A stretch of 64,000 nucleotides of DNA from the NCBI RefSeq assembly GCF_001424875.1, contig NZ_LMCT01000072.1:128698-192697 (forward strand), read 5' to 3'. The notes under the pieces were generated by a model that had not been told where the DNA came from, did not search any database, and worked only from the letters and a program-made list of their open reading frames with translations. The DNA is from Kitasatospora sp. Root107 (GTDB lineage: Bacteria; Actinomycetota; Actinomycetes; Streptomycetales; Streptomycetaceae). Every line of letters starts with the position of its first letter. Position 1 is the stretch's first letter. The translations under genes and the position numbers were made by a program. Below are positions 26,188 to 33,154 of the stretch, piece after piece.

Positions 26188-26862
26188 TCAGACGGTGCGG
26201 CCGGGCCGGATGCCGGGTGGCAGCGCGTACCGGATCAGCCCCGCGAACAGCAGTTGGGTGAGCAGCGCGAGCACCACCACCAGCACCGCCCCGCCGGCCA
26301 CGGCGGGGAAGTCGTGCAGGGCCAGGCCGTCGATCACGTAGCGGCCGAGGCCGCCGAGACCGACGTACGCGGCCACCGTGGCGGTGGCGATCACCTGGAT
26401 GGTGGCGCTGCGCAGCCCGGCCAGCAGGGCGGGCAGGGCAGCGGGCAGGCAGACCTGGAACAGCACCTGAGGATGGGTCAGGCCGATCCCCCGGGCGGCG
26501 TCCCGCAGGTCGGGGTCGGTGCCCCGGACCCCTTCCACCGCACCCACCAGCAGCGGCGGGATGGCCAGCACCACCAGCGGGATCAGCACGGCGCCGTCGC
26601 CGACGCCCGCCAGCAGGACGACCAGGGTGACCAGCCCGAGTGTGGGCAGGGCCCGCGCGGTGCCGGTCAGTACGGTGACCAGCGCGGCGCCCCGGCCGGT
26701 GTAGCCGAGCAGCAGCCCGGCCGGCACGGCCAGCAGGCCCGCGTACAGCAGGGCCTCGCCGGTGAAGGCGAGGTGCTCGGCGAGGCGGTGCACCATCGAG
26801 TCGGGCCCGCTCTGTCGGGCGGGGGCGGTGAAGAAGGCGTGCAGCCAGTCGATCCAGTTCAC
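26188..26862 (-). CDS. Osmoprotectant ABC transporter permease 2
   Basis: A 224-residue permease with about six membrane helices. The coupling loop EGVRGTDPDLRDAARGIGLTHPQVLFQVCLPAALPALLAGLR has the EAA-type motif contacting the ATPase; TATVAAYVGLGGLGRYVIDGLA is typical of OpuBB/OpuBD and ProW. The GTG at 26862 gives VNWIDWLHAFFT and overlaps the stop of the first permease (GTGA, 26859-26862), so the two are translationally coupled. An extension to 26892 is possible but would lie within the preceding gene. Confidence 0.87.
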   Translation of the reverse strand: MNWIDWLHAFFTAPARQSGPDSMVHRLAEHLAFTGEALLYAGLLAVPAGLLLGYTGRGAALVTVLTGTARALPTLGLVTLVVLLAGVGDGAVLIPLVVLAIPPLLVGAVEGVRGTDPDLRDAARGIGLTHPQVLFQVCLPAALPALLAGLRSATIQVIATATVAAYVGLGGLGRYVIDGLALHDFPAVAGGAVLVVVLALLTQLLFAGLIRYALPPGIRPGRTV

Positions 26863-27530
26863 TGCGCGGCCCCCTGTTCCCGGATGGCCCACGGTGCGAG
26901 CACCCGTCTGGCCAGCACCAGCACCAGGTCGACCGCCAGGGCCAGCGCCACGATCAGCACGATCCCGACCAGGATCGGCGTGGTGAAGGTGAGTTGGAAC
27001 CCGTTGATGAACAGGTAGCCCAGCCCGCCCCGGCCGATCAGGGCGCCGACCGCCGCCATCGAGATGCTGGAGACCGCGGCGACCCGCAGCCCGCCCACCA
27101 AGTAGGGGACGGACGACGGGAGTTCGACGGCGACCAGCCGTCGCCAGGGGCCGTAGCCGAGGGCGACGGCGGCCTGCCGGACGGCCTCCGGGGTGGACCG
27201 GATGCCCTCCACGGTGGTGGGCAGCAGCAGAGCCAGCGCGTAGAAGGTCAGCGGGATCATCACGGTGGGCAGGTTGGCCAGCCCGGTGTACGGGATCAGC
27301 AGCATGAACAGCGCCACCGCGGGCAGCGCGTACAGCGTGTTGGAAACCACCGCGAACGGCTGGTAGAGCCGGGGGAAGCGGGCGCAGACCAGTCCGAGCG
27401 GGACCGCCAGCAGCAGGCCGATCAGCACCGGGACCAGCGACATCACCGCGTGGTCCACAGTGAGCCCGCCCAGGTAGCCGAGGCGGTCGCCGATCCAGTC
27501 CCAGCGGACCAGCGGTTCGTCGTCAGGCAC
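26859..27530 (-). CDS. Osmoprotectant ABC transporter permease 1
   Basis: A 223-residue permease: DHAVMSLVPVLIGLLLAVPLG, NTLYALPAVALFMLLIP, EGIRSTPEAVRQAAVALGYGPWRRLVAVELPSSVPYLVGGLR (EAA loop) and SMAAVGALIGRGGLGYLFINGFQL. It starts at GTG 27530, overlapping the last eight bases of the ATPase gene. Two different permeases in one operon, each with one EAA loop, imply a heterodimeric membrane domain as in the OpuB/OpuC systems. Confidence 0.87.
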   Translation of the reverse strand: MPDDEPLVRWDWIGDRLGYLGGLTVDHAVMSLVPVLIGLLLAVPLGLVCARFPRLYQPFAVVSNTLYALPAVALFMLLIPYTGLANLPTVMIPLTFYALALLLPTTVEGIRSTPEAVRQAAVALGYGPWRRLVAVELPSSVPYLVGGLRVAAVSSISMAAVGALIGRGGLGYLFINGFQLTFTTPILVGIVLIVALALAVDLVLVLARRVLAPWAIREQGAAQ

Positions 27531-28578
27531 GGCCGGCCACCCGCTGCTCGGATCCCGGGGCGGCCAGCGCCGCCAGGACGGCGGCCCGGTCGGCGGTGCC
27601 GGTGGCCAGGCCCTGGGCGTCCAGCACCACGGCCGCGCCCGCCGGGGAGAGCACGGCGGCGTCCAGCGCGGTCCGCAGGGTGTCCGCCTCCGGCCTGAAT
27701 CCCGGTGCGGGGCAGGAGGGTTGGTCGGGGTGCCGCCACTCGACCGGGCGGCCCGCCGGGTCCAGGGCCAGCTGCCAGCCGCCGTGCTCGGTGCCGTCCG
27801 CGAGCGGGCGGACCGCGACGCCGGTGGCTGGCCGCAGGCCCAGGCCGCGCAGGCCGCGGTCCCGGCCCAGGAAGGCGGCCACACCTTCGTCGACCGGGGC
27901 AGTCAACAGGGTGTGCGGGTCGGCCTGTTGGGCGATCCGGCCGTGCTCGCGGAGCACCACCACCTGGTCGCCGAGCCGGACCGCCTCCTCGATGTCGTGC
28001 GTGACGAAGAGCACTGTCTTGTTCAACTCGCCCTGCAGCCTGAGCAGTTCCTCCTGGAGACCGGCCCGGACCACCGGGTCGACCGCGCTGAACGGCTCGT
28101 CCATCAGCAGCACCGGCGGGTCGGCCGCGAGCGCCCTGGCCACCCCGACCCGCTGCTGCTGGCCGCCGGACAGCTGGAACGGGTAGCGCTTGGCGGTCTC
28201 CGGCGCGAGGCCGACCAGCTCGAGCAGCTCGGAAGCCCTGGCCCGGGCCCGCTTCTTGTCCCAGCCGAGCAGGTAGGGAACGGTGGCGATGTTGTCGATC
28301 ACCCGGCGGTGCGGGAAGAGACCGGCCTGCTGGATCACGTAGCCGATGCCCCGGCGGAGCTTGGCCGCGTTCAGCTCGGCGACGTCGGTGCCGTCCAGCA
28401 GCACCCGACCGCCGGTCGGCTCGACCATCCGGTTGACCATCCGCAGCAGGGTGGTCTTACCGCACCCGGACGGGCCGACCAGCACGGTTATCCGGCCGGC
28501 GGGCACATCCAGGTCCAGCCCTTCGACGGCAACCGTGCCGTCGGGGTGGCGCTTGGCTGCGCCGTCGAATCTGATCAC
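27523..28578 (-). CDS. Osmoprotectant ABC transporter ATPase (OpuCA/ProV-like)
   Basis: A 351-residue ATPase. Walker A GPSGCGKTT, Q-loop VIQQAGLFPH, signature QLSGGQQQRVGVARAL, Walker B VLLMDEPFSAVDP and switch His in FVTHDIEEA are intact. FSAVDPVVRAGLQEELLRLQ is typical of the betaine group. After about residue 240 only one weak CBS-like repeat is visible (DTLRTALDAAVLSPAGAAVVLDAQGLATGTADRAAVLAAL); OpuCA normally has two, used in ionic-strength sensing or regulation. First gene of the operon, so upstream sequence 28579-28708 holds the promoter. Confidence 0.88.
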   Translation of the reverse strand: MIRFDGAAKRHPDGTVAVEGLDLDVPAGRITVLVGPSGCGKTTLLRMVNRMVEPTGGRVLLDGTDVAELNAAKLRRGIGYVIQQAGLFPHRRVIDNIATVPYLLGWDKKRARARASELLELVGLAPETAKRYPFQLSGGQQQRVGVARALAADPPVLLMDEPFSAVDPVVRAGLQEELLRLQGELNKTVLFVTHDIEEAVRLGDQVVVLREHGRIAQQADPHTLLTAPVDEGVAAFLGRDRGLRGLGLRPATGVAVRPLADGTEHGGWQLALDPAGRPVEWRHPDQPSCPAPGFRPEADTLRTALDAAVLSPAGAAVVLDAQGLATGTADRAAVLAALAAPGSEQRVAGRA

Positions 28579-28708
28579 GTCAGGGTCCTCGGTCGGGGTC
28601 GTCCGGCTCCGGGGCGCCGGTGGCGTCCGGTGCCGCTGGGTCAGACAGGTCGGTCGGTACGGATCTTGAAGACGTTATGGCCTGCCCGGGCCAGGATGGC
28701 GGCAAACC

Positions 28709-29158
28709 TCAGTGGCCGGTCGGATCTTCACCAATCCCGTCACTTCGGGTCAGCTGCACCTCGTCGTAGGAGGGTTGGCCCCCCGGTCGGGTCGGCAGAC
28801 CGGCGGCCGCCCAGGCCACGAAGCCGCCGTCCAGGTCGGTGGCCAGCGGCAGCCCGATCTCGCGCAGGGCGGCCGCCGCCAGGCTGGAGGCGTAGCCGCC
28901 GGAGCAGACCACGATCACCGCCAGGTCGGGCCCGGTGGCCTGCGGGATGCGGTGACTGCCCGTCGGGTCCAGCCGCCACTCCAGCACGTTGCGCTCGATC
29001 AGCAGCGCGCCGGGGATCTCGCCCTCCCTGGCCCGCTGCCCGACCGGCCGGATGTCCACCAGCAGCGCGCCTTCCGCCGCCGCCCGGTACGCCTCCGCCG
29101 GGCCCGGCCGGTGCACGCCCTCGCGCGATCGCTCCACCAGGTCGTCGATGCCGCTCAT
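28709..29158 (-). CDS. Rhodanese-like sulfurtransferase
   Basis: A 149-residue single rhodanese domain: GALLVDIRPVGQRAREGEIPGALLIERNVLEWRL, and the active-site loop VVCSGGYASSLAAAALREIGL in which Cys carries the persulfide. The DLDGGFVAWAAAGLP segment closes the domain. ATG 29158 overlaps the cysteine dioxygenase stop (ATGA), so both are made together. In this pairing it probably handles sulfane sulfur or sulfite/thiosulfate arising from cysteine oxidation. Confidence 0.88.
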   Translation of the reverse strand: MSGIDDLVERSREGVHRPGPAEAYRAAAEGALLVDIRPVGQRAREGEIPGALLIERNVLEWRLDPTGSHRIPQATGPDLAVIVVCSGGYASSLAAAALREIGLPLATDLDGGFVAWAAAGLPTRPGGQPSYDEVQLTRSDGIGEDPTGH

Positions 29159-29652
29159 GACCACTCCTCAGCTCGCTCCGAGGCGGTCTGCACCAGACCG
29201 CCGGCCCGCAGTTCGTACCTGGCCATCTCGCTCAGCGGCGGCGAGTACGCGTGGATGGTGACCGCCGGTCCGGTGGTGGTGTTGCGCACGTCGTGCAGGT
29301 ACTCGGGGCCGAAGGAACGTACCGTTCCCGGCGTCAACCGCCGTACCAGCAGCCCGTGTTCGGGCCCGCCGAGGGAGAGCTCCTCCAGCTCGCCGAGCGC
29401 CACCGTGAAGGCGCCCTGGGAGTCCCCGTGGTCGTGGAAGCCGGTCGACTGGCCGGGCAGCCAGCTGATCAGCCAGACCTCGTGGTCCTCGGTCAGGCTC
29501 AGCCGCTCGTACCAGCGTTCCTCGGCGGAGAGCCGTACCCGGGGCAGCCAGTCGCCCGGGTGGTCGGCCGCTGCCTGGACGATCTCCCGCAGCGCGGCGG
29601 GGGAGAGCGCGGCAGGTGTGGCGCTCGAAGGGGTGGCGAGGTCAAGGCTCAT
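29155..29652 (-). CDS. Cysteine dioxygenase
   Basis: A 165-residue cupin-fold thiol dioxygenase of the bacterial type I cysteine dioxygenase family. STGFHDHGDSQGAFTVALGELEEL carries two Fe ligands (HxH), and FGPEYLHDVRNT the third His. It converts cysteine to cysteine sulfinate with O2. ATG 29652 is chosen because GAGGA precedes it; an upstream start at 29700 would add 16 residues (MLPHVCRSASATRGPV) not typical of the family. First structural gene after a Cys-ending leader peptide at 29792, followed by the coupled rhodanese. Confidence 0.88.
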   Translation of the reverse strand: MSLDLATPSSATPAALSPAALREIVQAAADHPGDWLPRVRLSAEERWYERLSLTEDHEVWLISWLPGQSTGFHDHGDSQGAFTVALGELEELSLGGPEHGLLVRRLTPGTVRSFGPEYLHDVRNTTTGPAVTIHAYSPPLSEMARYELRAGGLVQTASERAEEWS

Positions 29653-29791
29653 GACGGGTCCTCGGGTGGCCGAAGCGGACCGGCAGACGTGCGGCAGCAC
29701 GTGACGGCCGAGCGAAAGGGAAGACGGGTGGAGCAGAGCCGACGCGGCGGCTCAGGCCCTGGCAGTGGTCACAGGGAACGAGGTGGAACCG

Positions 29792-29869
29792 TCAGCAGGC
29801 ACACATGTCGCTCGCCTGGCGTCGCAGATCGACGTGCAGGCGGCAGACGAGAGTGGTGCCGGTGTCCAT
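29792..29869 (-). CDS. Putative cysteine-regulated leader peptide
   Basis: A 25-codon ORF with AGGA seven bases before its ATG. The peptide begins MDTGTTLVC and ends RLHVDLRRQASDMCAC. The R-x-HVDL-x-R-x-AS-x-x-C pattern is that of short actinobacterial proteins annotated as putative leader peptides upstream of sulfur-metabolism genes. Its position, 139 bases before cysteine dioxygenase on the same strand, and Cys codons at 9, 23 and the last sense codon suggest that ribosome stalling at low charged tRNA-Cys adjusts expression downstream. The spacer contains GAGCCG-N6-CGGCTC and ACGTGC-N4-GCACGT hairpins (the latter at 29687-29702). Confidence 0.7.
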   Translation of the reverse strand: MDTGTTLVCRLHVDLRRQASDMCAC

Positions 29870-30024
29870 GGGGTGATCCTGACGGTGCGGGGCGGCCGCG
29901 TCAAGCGTGTCCCGGCAGGCGGTCGCCCACCCGGAGCAGTGCAACCGGGTGGGCGACGACCTGCGTCCTGCTCTCCGAGACCGCACACGCATGGGCGGCG
30001 GAGGGGAAGGGCAGGAACAGCATC

Positions 30025-30291
30025 ATGGGAATCCTCAGCTGGATCATCCTCGGCCTGGTCGCCGGGGGCATCGCCAAGTTCATCCTCCCGGGCCGCGACC
30101 CGGGCGGCCTGATCGTCACCACCCTGATCGGGATCGCGGGTTCGTTCGTCGGGGGCTGGCTGTCCTCGGCGGTGCTCGACCGCCCGGTTTCCACCAGCTT
30201 CTACGACCCGGCTACCTGGATCGCCGCCGTCGCGGGCGCCTTCGTCCTGCTGGTCGGTTACCGAATCGTGTTCGGCAACTCCCGCGACTGA
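30025..30291 (+). CDS. GlsB/YeaQ/YmgE family membrane protein
   Basis: An 88-residue protein with three hydrophobic helices and the Gly-rich pattern of the transglycosylase-associated family: MGILSWIILGLVAGGIAKFI, LPGRDPGGLIVTTLIGIAGSFVGGWL and AAVAGAFVLLVGYRIVFG. The LPGRDPGG loop is the family signature. GCAGGAA precedes ATG 30025. These small proteins are stress-induced in several bacteria; despite the name no transglycosylase activity is shown. Confidence 0.85.
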   Translation: MGILSWIILGLVAGGIAKFILPGRDPGGLIVTTLIGIAGSFVGGWLSSAVLDRPVSTSFYDPATWIAAVAGAFVLLVGYRIVFGNSRD

Positions 30292-30382
30292 CCCGGTAGT
30301 TGCTCCGGTGCGCCCCACCAATCGGCCGGGACCTGGCCGAGAGGCCGTGGCCGGGAACCGAGCCGCGATCCGCAGTCCGGGA

Positions 30383-30780
30383 CCGTACGTCGCTCTCCGG
30401 CAGCCACCCGGCGACCTCGGCGAGGAAGTCCGCGCGCTCCGGCGCCGACCCGCCCCGGCTGCGGACGGCCAGCGCGGCCGCCACCGCGACGGCAACCGCC
30501 CCGGCCACCGCCTCCGGGTTGAAGTGCGTGACCAGCGCCGACAGTCGGGCCTGCTCGACCACCCGGTCGAGGTCGTCCGCGAACCACGCCCCGAGCGGCG
30601 CCACCCGCATCGCGGCCCCGTTCCCGTACGAGCCCTGCCCGCCGAACATCTCCGACGTGACCGTGCGCCAGTCGGCGCCGGCGTCGATCTGCCGCAGCAC
30701 CTGGTGCATCGAGGGCCCGTACTTGCGGCCCGGGTTCACCGGAACAGCACCAGCGCCATCGCGGTGTCGTCTCCTCGGGG
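30383..30780 (-). pseudogene. ADP-ribosylglycohydrolase remnant
   Basis: The minus strand keeps two pieces of an ADP-ribosylglycohydrolase. First, GDDTAMALVLFR (30774 down to about 30739) carries the metal-binding Asp-Asp-Thr motif and ends at a TGA. Second, in another frame, GRKYGPSMHQVLRQIDAGAD to MFGGQGSYGNGAAMRVAPLGAWF and SALVTHFNPEAVAGAVAVAVAAALA, the central helical part. About 40 residues between the pieces are missing, as are the true start and the C-terminal 150 or so residues with the second Asp motif. It is a decayed gene, not a functional enzyme. Confidence 0.75.
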
Positions 30781-30840
30781 CTGGGCAGGAGGCGCCATCC
30801 TCGCTGGTGGGCCCGCCCGGGCGCGACCGGGTTTTCCGGC

Positions 30841-31431
30841 TCAGCCGGTGGCGCTGAGGCCGCTGAGCAGGAGGGTCCAGACGGCCTCGAAGTCGGTCTC
30901 GCTGCGCGGGTCGGACCACTCGGTGGCGTGGGCCGGGTCGTGGAAGTGGGCGGTGGCCTGGAAGACCGCGCGGGCGGTGGCGGCGGGGTCGGTGGGGCGG
31001 AACTCGCCCTGGCGGATGCCGTCGTCGAGGATGACGGCGATCTGGGTGACCAGGGTGTCGATGTGCGCCTCGACGGTGCTGGAGAGTTCGCCGACCAGGG
31101 TGAGATAGGTGGCGAACATCTCGGGGTCGTCCAGGGCCTTGCGGCGCTTGGCCGCGAACAGCGTGGCCAGCCAGCGGTGCAGCCGCTCGGCGGCCGGGCC
31201 TGCCTGGGTGCTGATGGTGGCCAGGTCGTGGTGCGCCTGGTCCAGCCAGCGCTGGGTGACGGCCTCGCGGAGCGCCGCCTTGCTGGGGAAGTGCCGGTAG
31301 ACGCTGCCATGGCTGACGCCGAGGGCGCGGGCGATGTCCACCACCGTGGCCTTGCCAGGACCGAACCGCCGCAGCACGTCCTCGGCGGCGCTGAGGATCT
31401 GCTCGGAGGTCAGGGCACTGTCGCTGGTCAC
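30841..31431 (-). CDS. TetR/AcrR-family regulator
   Basis: A 196-residue TetR protein: helix-turn-helix ILSAAEDVLRRFGPGKATVVDIARALGVSHGSVYRHFPSKAALREAVTQRWL, then a C-terminal ligand-binding helical domain of the TetR_C_33-like type (EGEFRPTDPAATARAVFQATAHFHDP). It lies 53 bases after the aldo/keto reductase on the same strand, so the reductase-regulator operon is likely self-controlled through the palindrome at 32544. Ligand unknown, possibly a carbonyl compound handled by the reductase. Confidence 0.88.
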   Translation of the reverse strand: MTSDSALTSEQILSAAEDVLRRFGPGKATVVDIARALGVSHGSVYRHFPSKAALREAVTQRWLDQAHHDLATISTQAGPAAERLHRWLATLFAAKRRKALDDPEMFATYLTLVGELSSTVEAHIDTLVTQIAVILDDGIRQGEFRPTDPAATARAVFQATAHFHDPAHATEWSDPRSETDFEAVWTLLLSGLSATG

Positions 31432-31484
31432 GGTCTTCCTCTGGTTCGGGCTGGCGTCAGGTCGACGGCGGGGCCGACGGCGGG

Positions 31485-32492
31485 TCAGTGCTCGCTGTCG
31501 AGGTGGGCCATCTGTGCCGCAGCGTACCTGTCCCCGGCGGCGGACCCGGCCGGGACGGCCGCCTCGATGGCCGCAAGTTCGCCCTCGGTGAGCTGCACGT
31601 CCAGCGAACCGAGCGCCTCGGCCAGCCGGTCCCGGCGGCGGGCGCCGACCAGCGGCACGATGTCCGAGCCGCGCGAGGCGACCCAGGCGATGGCGACCTG
31701 GGCGACACTGGCGCCCTTGGCCCCGGCGATCGCCCGCAGAGCCTCGACCAGGGTCAGGTTGTGGGTCAGGTTCTCGCCCTGGAAGCGCGGGCTGAAGCCA
31801 CGGAAGTCGGTGGCCGCGATCTCCCGGTCGCTCTGCCAGTGGCCGCTCAGCAGACCGCGCGAGAGCACCCCGTACGCGGTCACACCGATGCCCAACTCGC
31901 GGGCGGTGGGCAGGATTTCGGCCTCGATGCCGCGGGAAAGGAGGGAGTACTCGATCTGCAGGTCACTGATCGGGTGCACGGCGGCCGCCCGGCGCAGCGT
32001 GTCGGCGCCGACCTCGGAAAGGCCGATGTGCCGGACGTACCCGGCCTTGACCAGGTCGGCGATCGCGCCGACGGTCTCCTCGACCGGCACGCTCGGGTCG
32101 AGCCGGGCCGGGCGGTAGACGTCGATGTAGTCGGTGCGCAGGCGGCGCAGTGTGTACGCGAGGGCGGTCTTGGTGGCCGCCGGGCTCGCGTCGTAGCCGA
32201 GCCAGCCGCGATCCGGGCCGCGCTGCGCGCCGAACTTGACGCTGATCTGCACCGCCTCGCGGTCGCGGCCGCGCAGGGCGTCGTGCAGCAGCAGCTCGTT
32301 GTGGCCCATGCCGTAGAAGTCGCCGGTGTCCATCAGGGTCACGCCGGCGTCCAGCGCCGCGTGGACGGTGGCGATCGACTCGGCCTCGTCGGCCGGGCCG
32401 TACAGGTCGGACATGCCCATCAGGCCGAGGCCGAGCGCGGAGGTCTCCGGGCCGGTGCTGCCGAGGCGGGTGCGGGCGGGGGTGGTGTTCAT
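31485..32492 (-). CDS. Aldo/keto reductase
   Basis: A 335-residue NADPH-dependent reductase with a TIM-barrel pattern: LGLGLMGMSDLYGPADEAESIATVHAALDAGVTLMDTGDFYGMG (catalytic Asp and Tyr), VQISVKFGAQ (Lys), DLQIEYSLLSR, GIGVTAYGVLSRGLL and IVPLVGARRRDRL (cofactor phosphate). The usual catalytic His after the fourth strand (YxxHR) is replaced: the sequence reads YIDVYRPARLDPSVP. Variants with RPARLDP appear to form a subgroup, so activity may remain with altered specificity. First gene of an operon with TetR at 30841. Confidence 0.85.
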   Translation of the reverse strand: MNTTPARTRLGSTGPETSALGLGLMGMSDLYGPADEAESIATVHAALDAGVTLMDTGDFYGMGHNELLLHDALRGRDREAVQISVKFGAQRGPDRGWLGYDASPAATKTALAYTLRRLRTDYIDVYRPARLDPSVPVEETVGAIADLVKAGYVRHIGLSEVGADTLRRAAAVHPISDLQIEYSLLSRGIEAEILPTARELGIGVTAYGVLSRGLLSGHWQSDREIAATDFRGFSPRFQGENLTHNLTLVEALRAIAGAKGASVAQVAIAWVASRGSDIVPLVGARRRDRLAEALGSLDVQLTEGELAAIEAAVPAGSAAGDRYAAAQMAHLDSEH

Positions 32493-32543
32493 GTGGGAGC
32501 TCCAGGAGAGGCGTGAGCGGATGCCTCAACTATGGCATGAGCG

Positions 32544-32567
32544 ATGACAGATTTCAATATCTGTCAT
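32544..32567. promoter_or_regulatory. Candidate TetR operator
   Basis: A perfect 9-bp inverted repeat, ATGACAGAT-N6-ATCTGTCAT, 52 bases upstream of the aldo/keto reductase start. Its A/T content stands out from the surroundings, and size and position suit a TetR dimer site for the regulator encoded downstream in the same operon. Confidence 0.65.
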
Positions 32568-32995
32568 TCGGACCGACGCCTTGGCTCCGGACGAATCCGT
32601 GGTGGACAAACCTGGACGAACTCACCGTACGTCGCCCGCTCCGGTCGAGGTGGCGTCAGCTGCCCGACTGGTACCAAAGGCTGACCCGCCATCACCCATC
32701 AGGCGTGCTTCCGGGCTGCGGCGCGCGATTCGGAGCGCACGGAAGCGTTCCGAGGTCCATCGTTGGTGGTGAGCGCGGCCCGGGAGACCCGAGCCGGGAG
32801 CGCCCAGAGCGGCGGCTGCCTCCCGCCGGTCACCGATGCGTGATCACCGGGCCACCTCGCAGGGGAACGAACGAATCTTCTAGGCTCACCTCGCGGCTTC
32901 CCCCGTCCCGGTGCCCGTCCGCACCGGCGCGCGGGAGCCGCCGTCCCAGGTGCCCCGGGCCGAGCCGGGGTCACCGGACCGAGCGAGGAGGACGC
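32568..32995. other. 428-base gap without a recognised gene
   Basis: No ORF with a plausible ribosome binding site or known domain was found on either strand. It separates the reductase operator from the small gene at 32996 and must hold the promoter for the M20 peptidase pair. Frames open on the minus strand (for example 32699-33079) show only Arg/Pro-rich shadow sequence. Confidence 0.4.
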
Positions 32996-33154
32996 ATGTT
33001 GCCCAGCCCGAGGTCGCTCCACCAGCCGTTGCCCGACGAGGTACGCCGCCGTCGCACCGGGTCCGCCCTGCCGCCGCACCTGCCGGGTGGGCCGCTCGCC
33101 GCGCTCGCGCAGACCACGCTGAGTACAGGCAGCGGTCGGGGAGGCGCCCGATGA
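32996..33154 (+). CDS. Small basic protein coupled to M20 peptidase (hypothetical)
   Basis: A 52-residue ORF with an excellent GAGGAGG site six bases before its ATG and an ATGA overlap with the peptidase gene. The product is MLPSPRSLHQPLPDEVRRRR followed by TGSALPPHLPGGPLAALAQT and a Gly/Ser tail: basic, Pro-rich, no membrane segment. No family recognised. The strong initiation signal and the overlap argue for translation; it could act as a leader that drives translation of the peptidase. Confidence 0.5.
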   Translation: MLPSPRSLHQPLPDEVRRRRTGSALPPHLPGGPLAALAQTTLSTGSGRGGAR

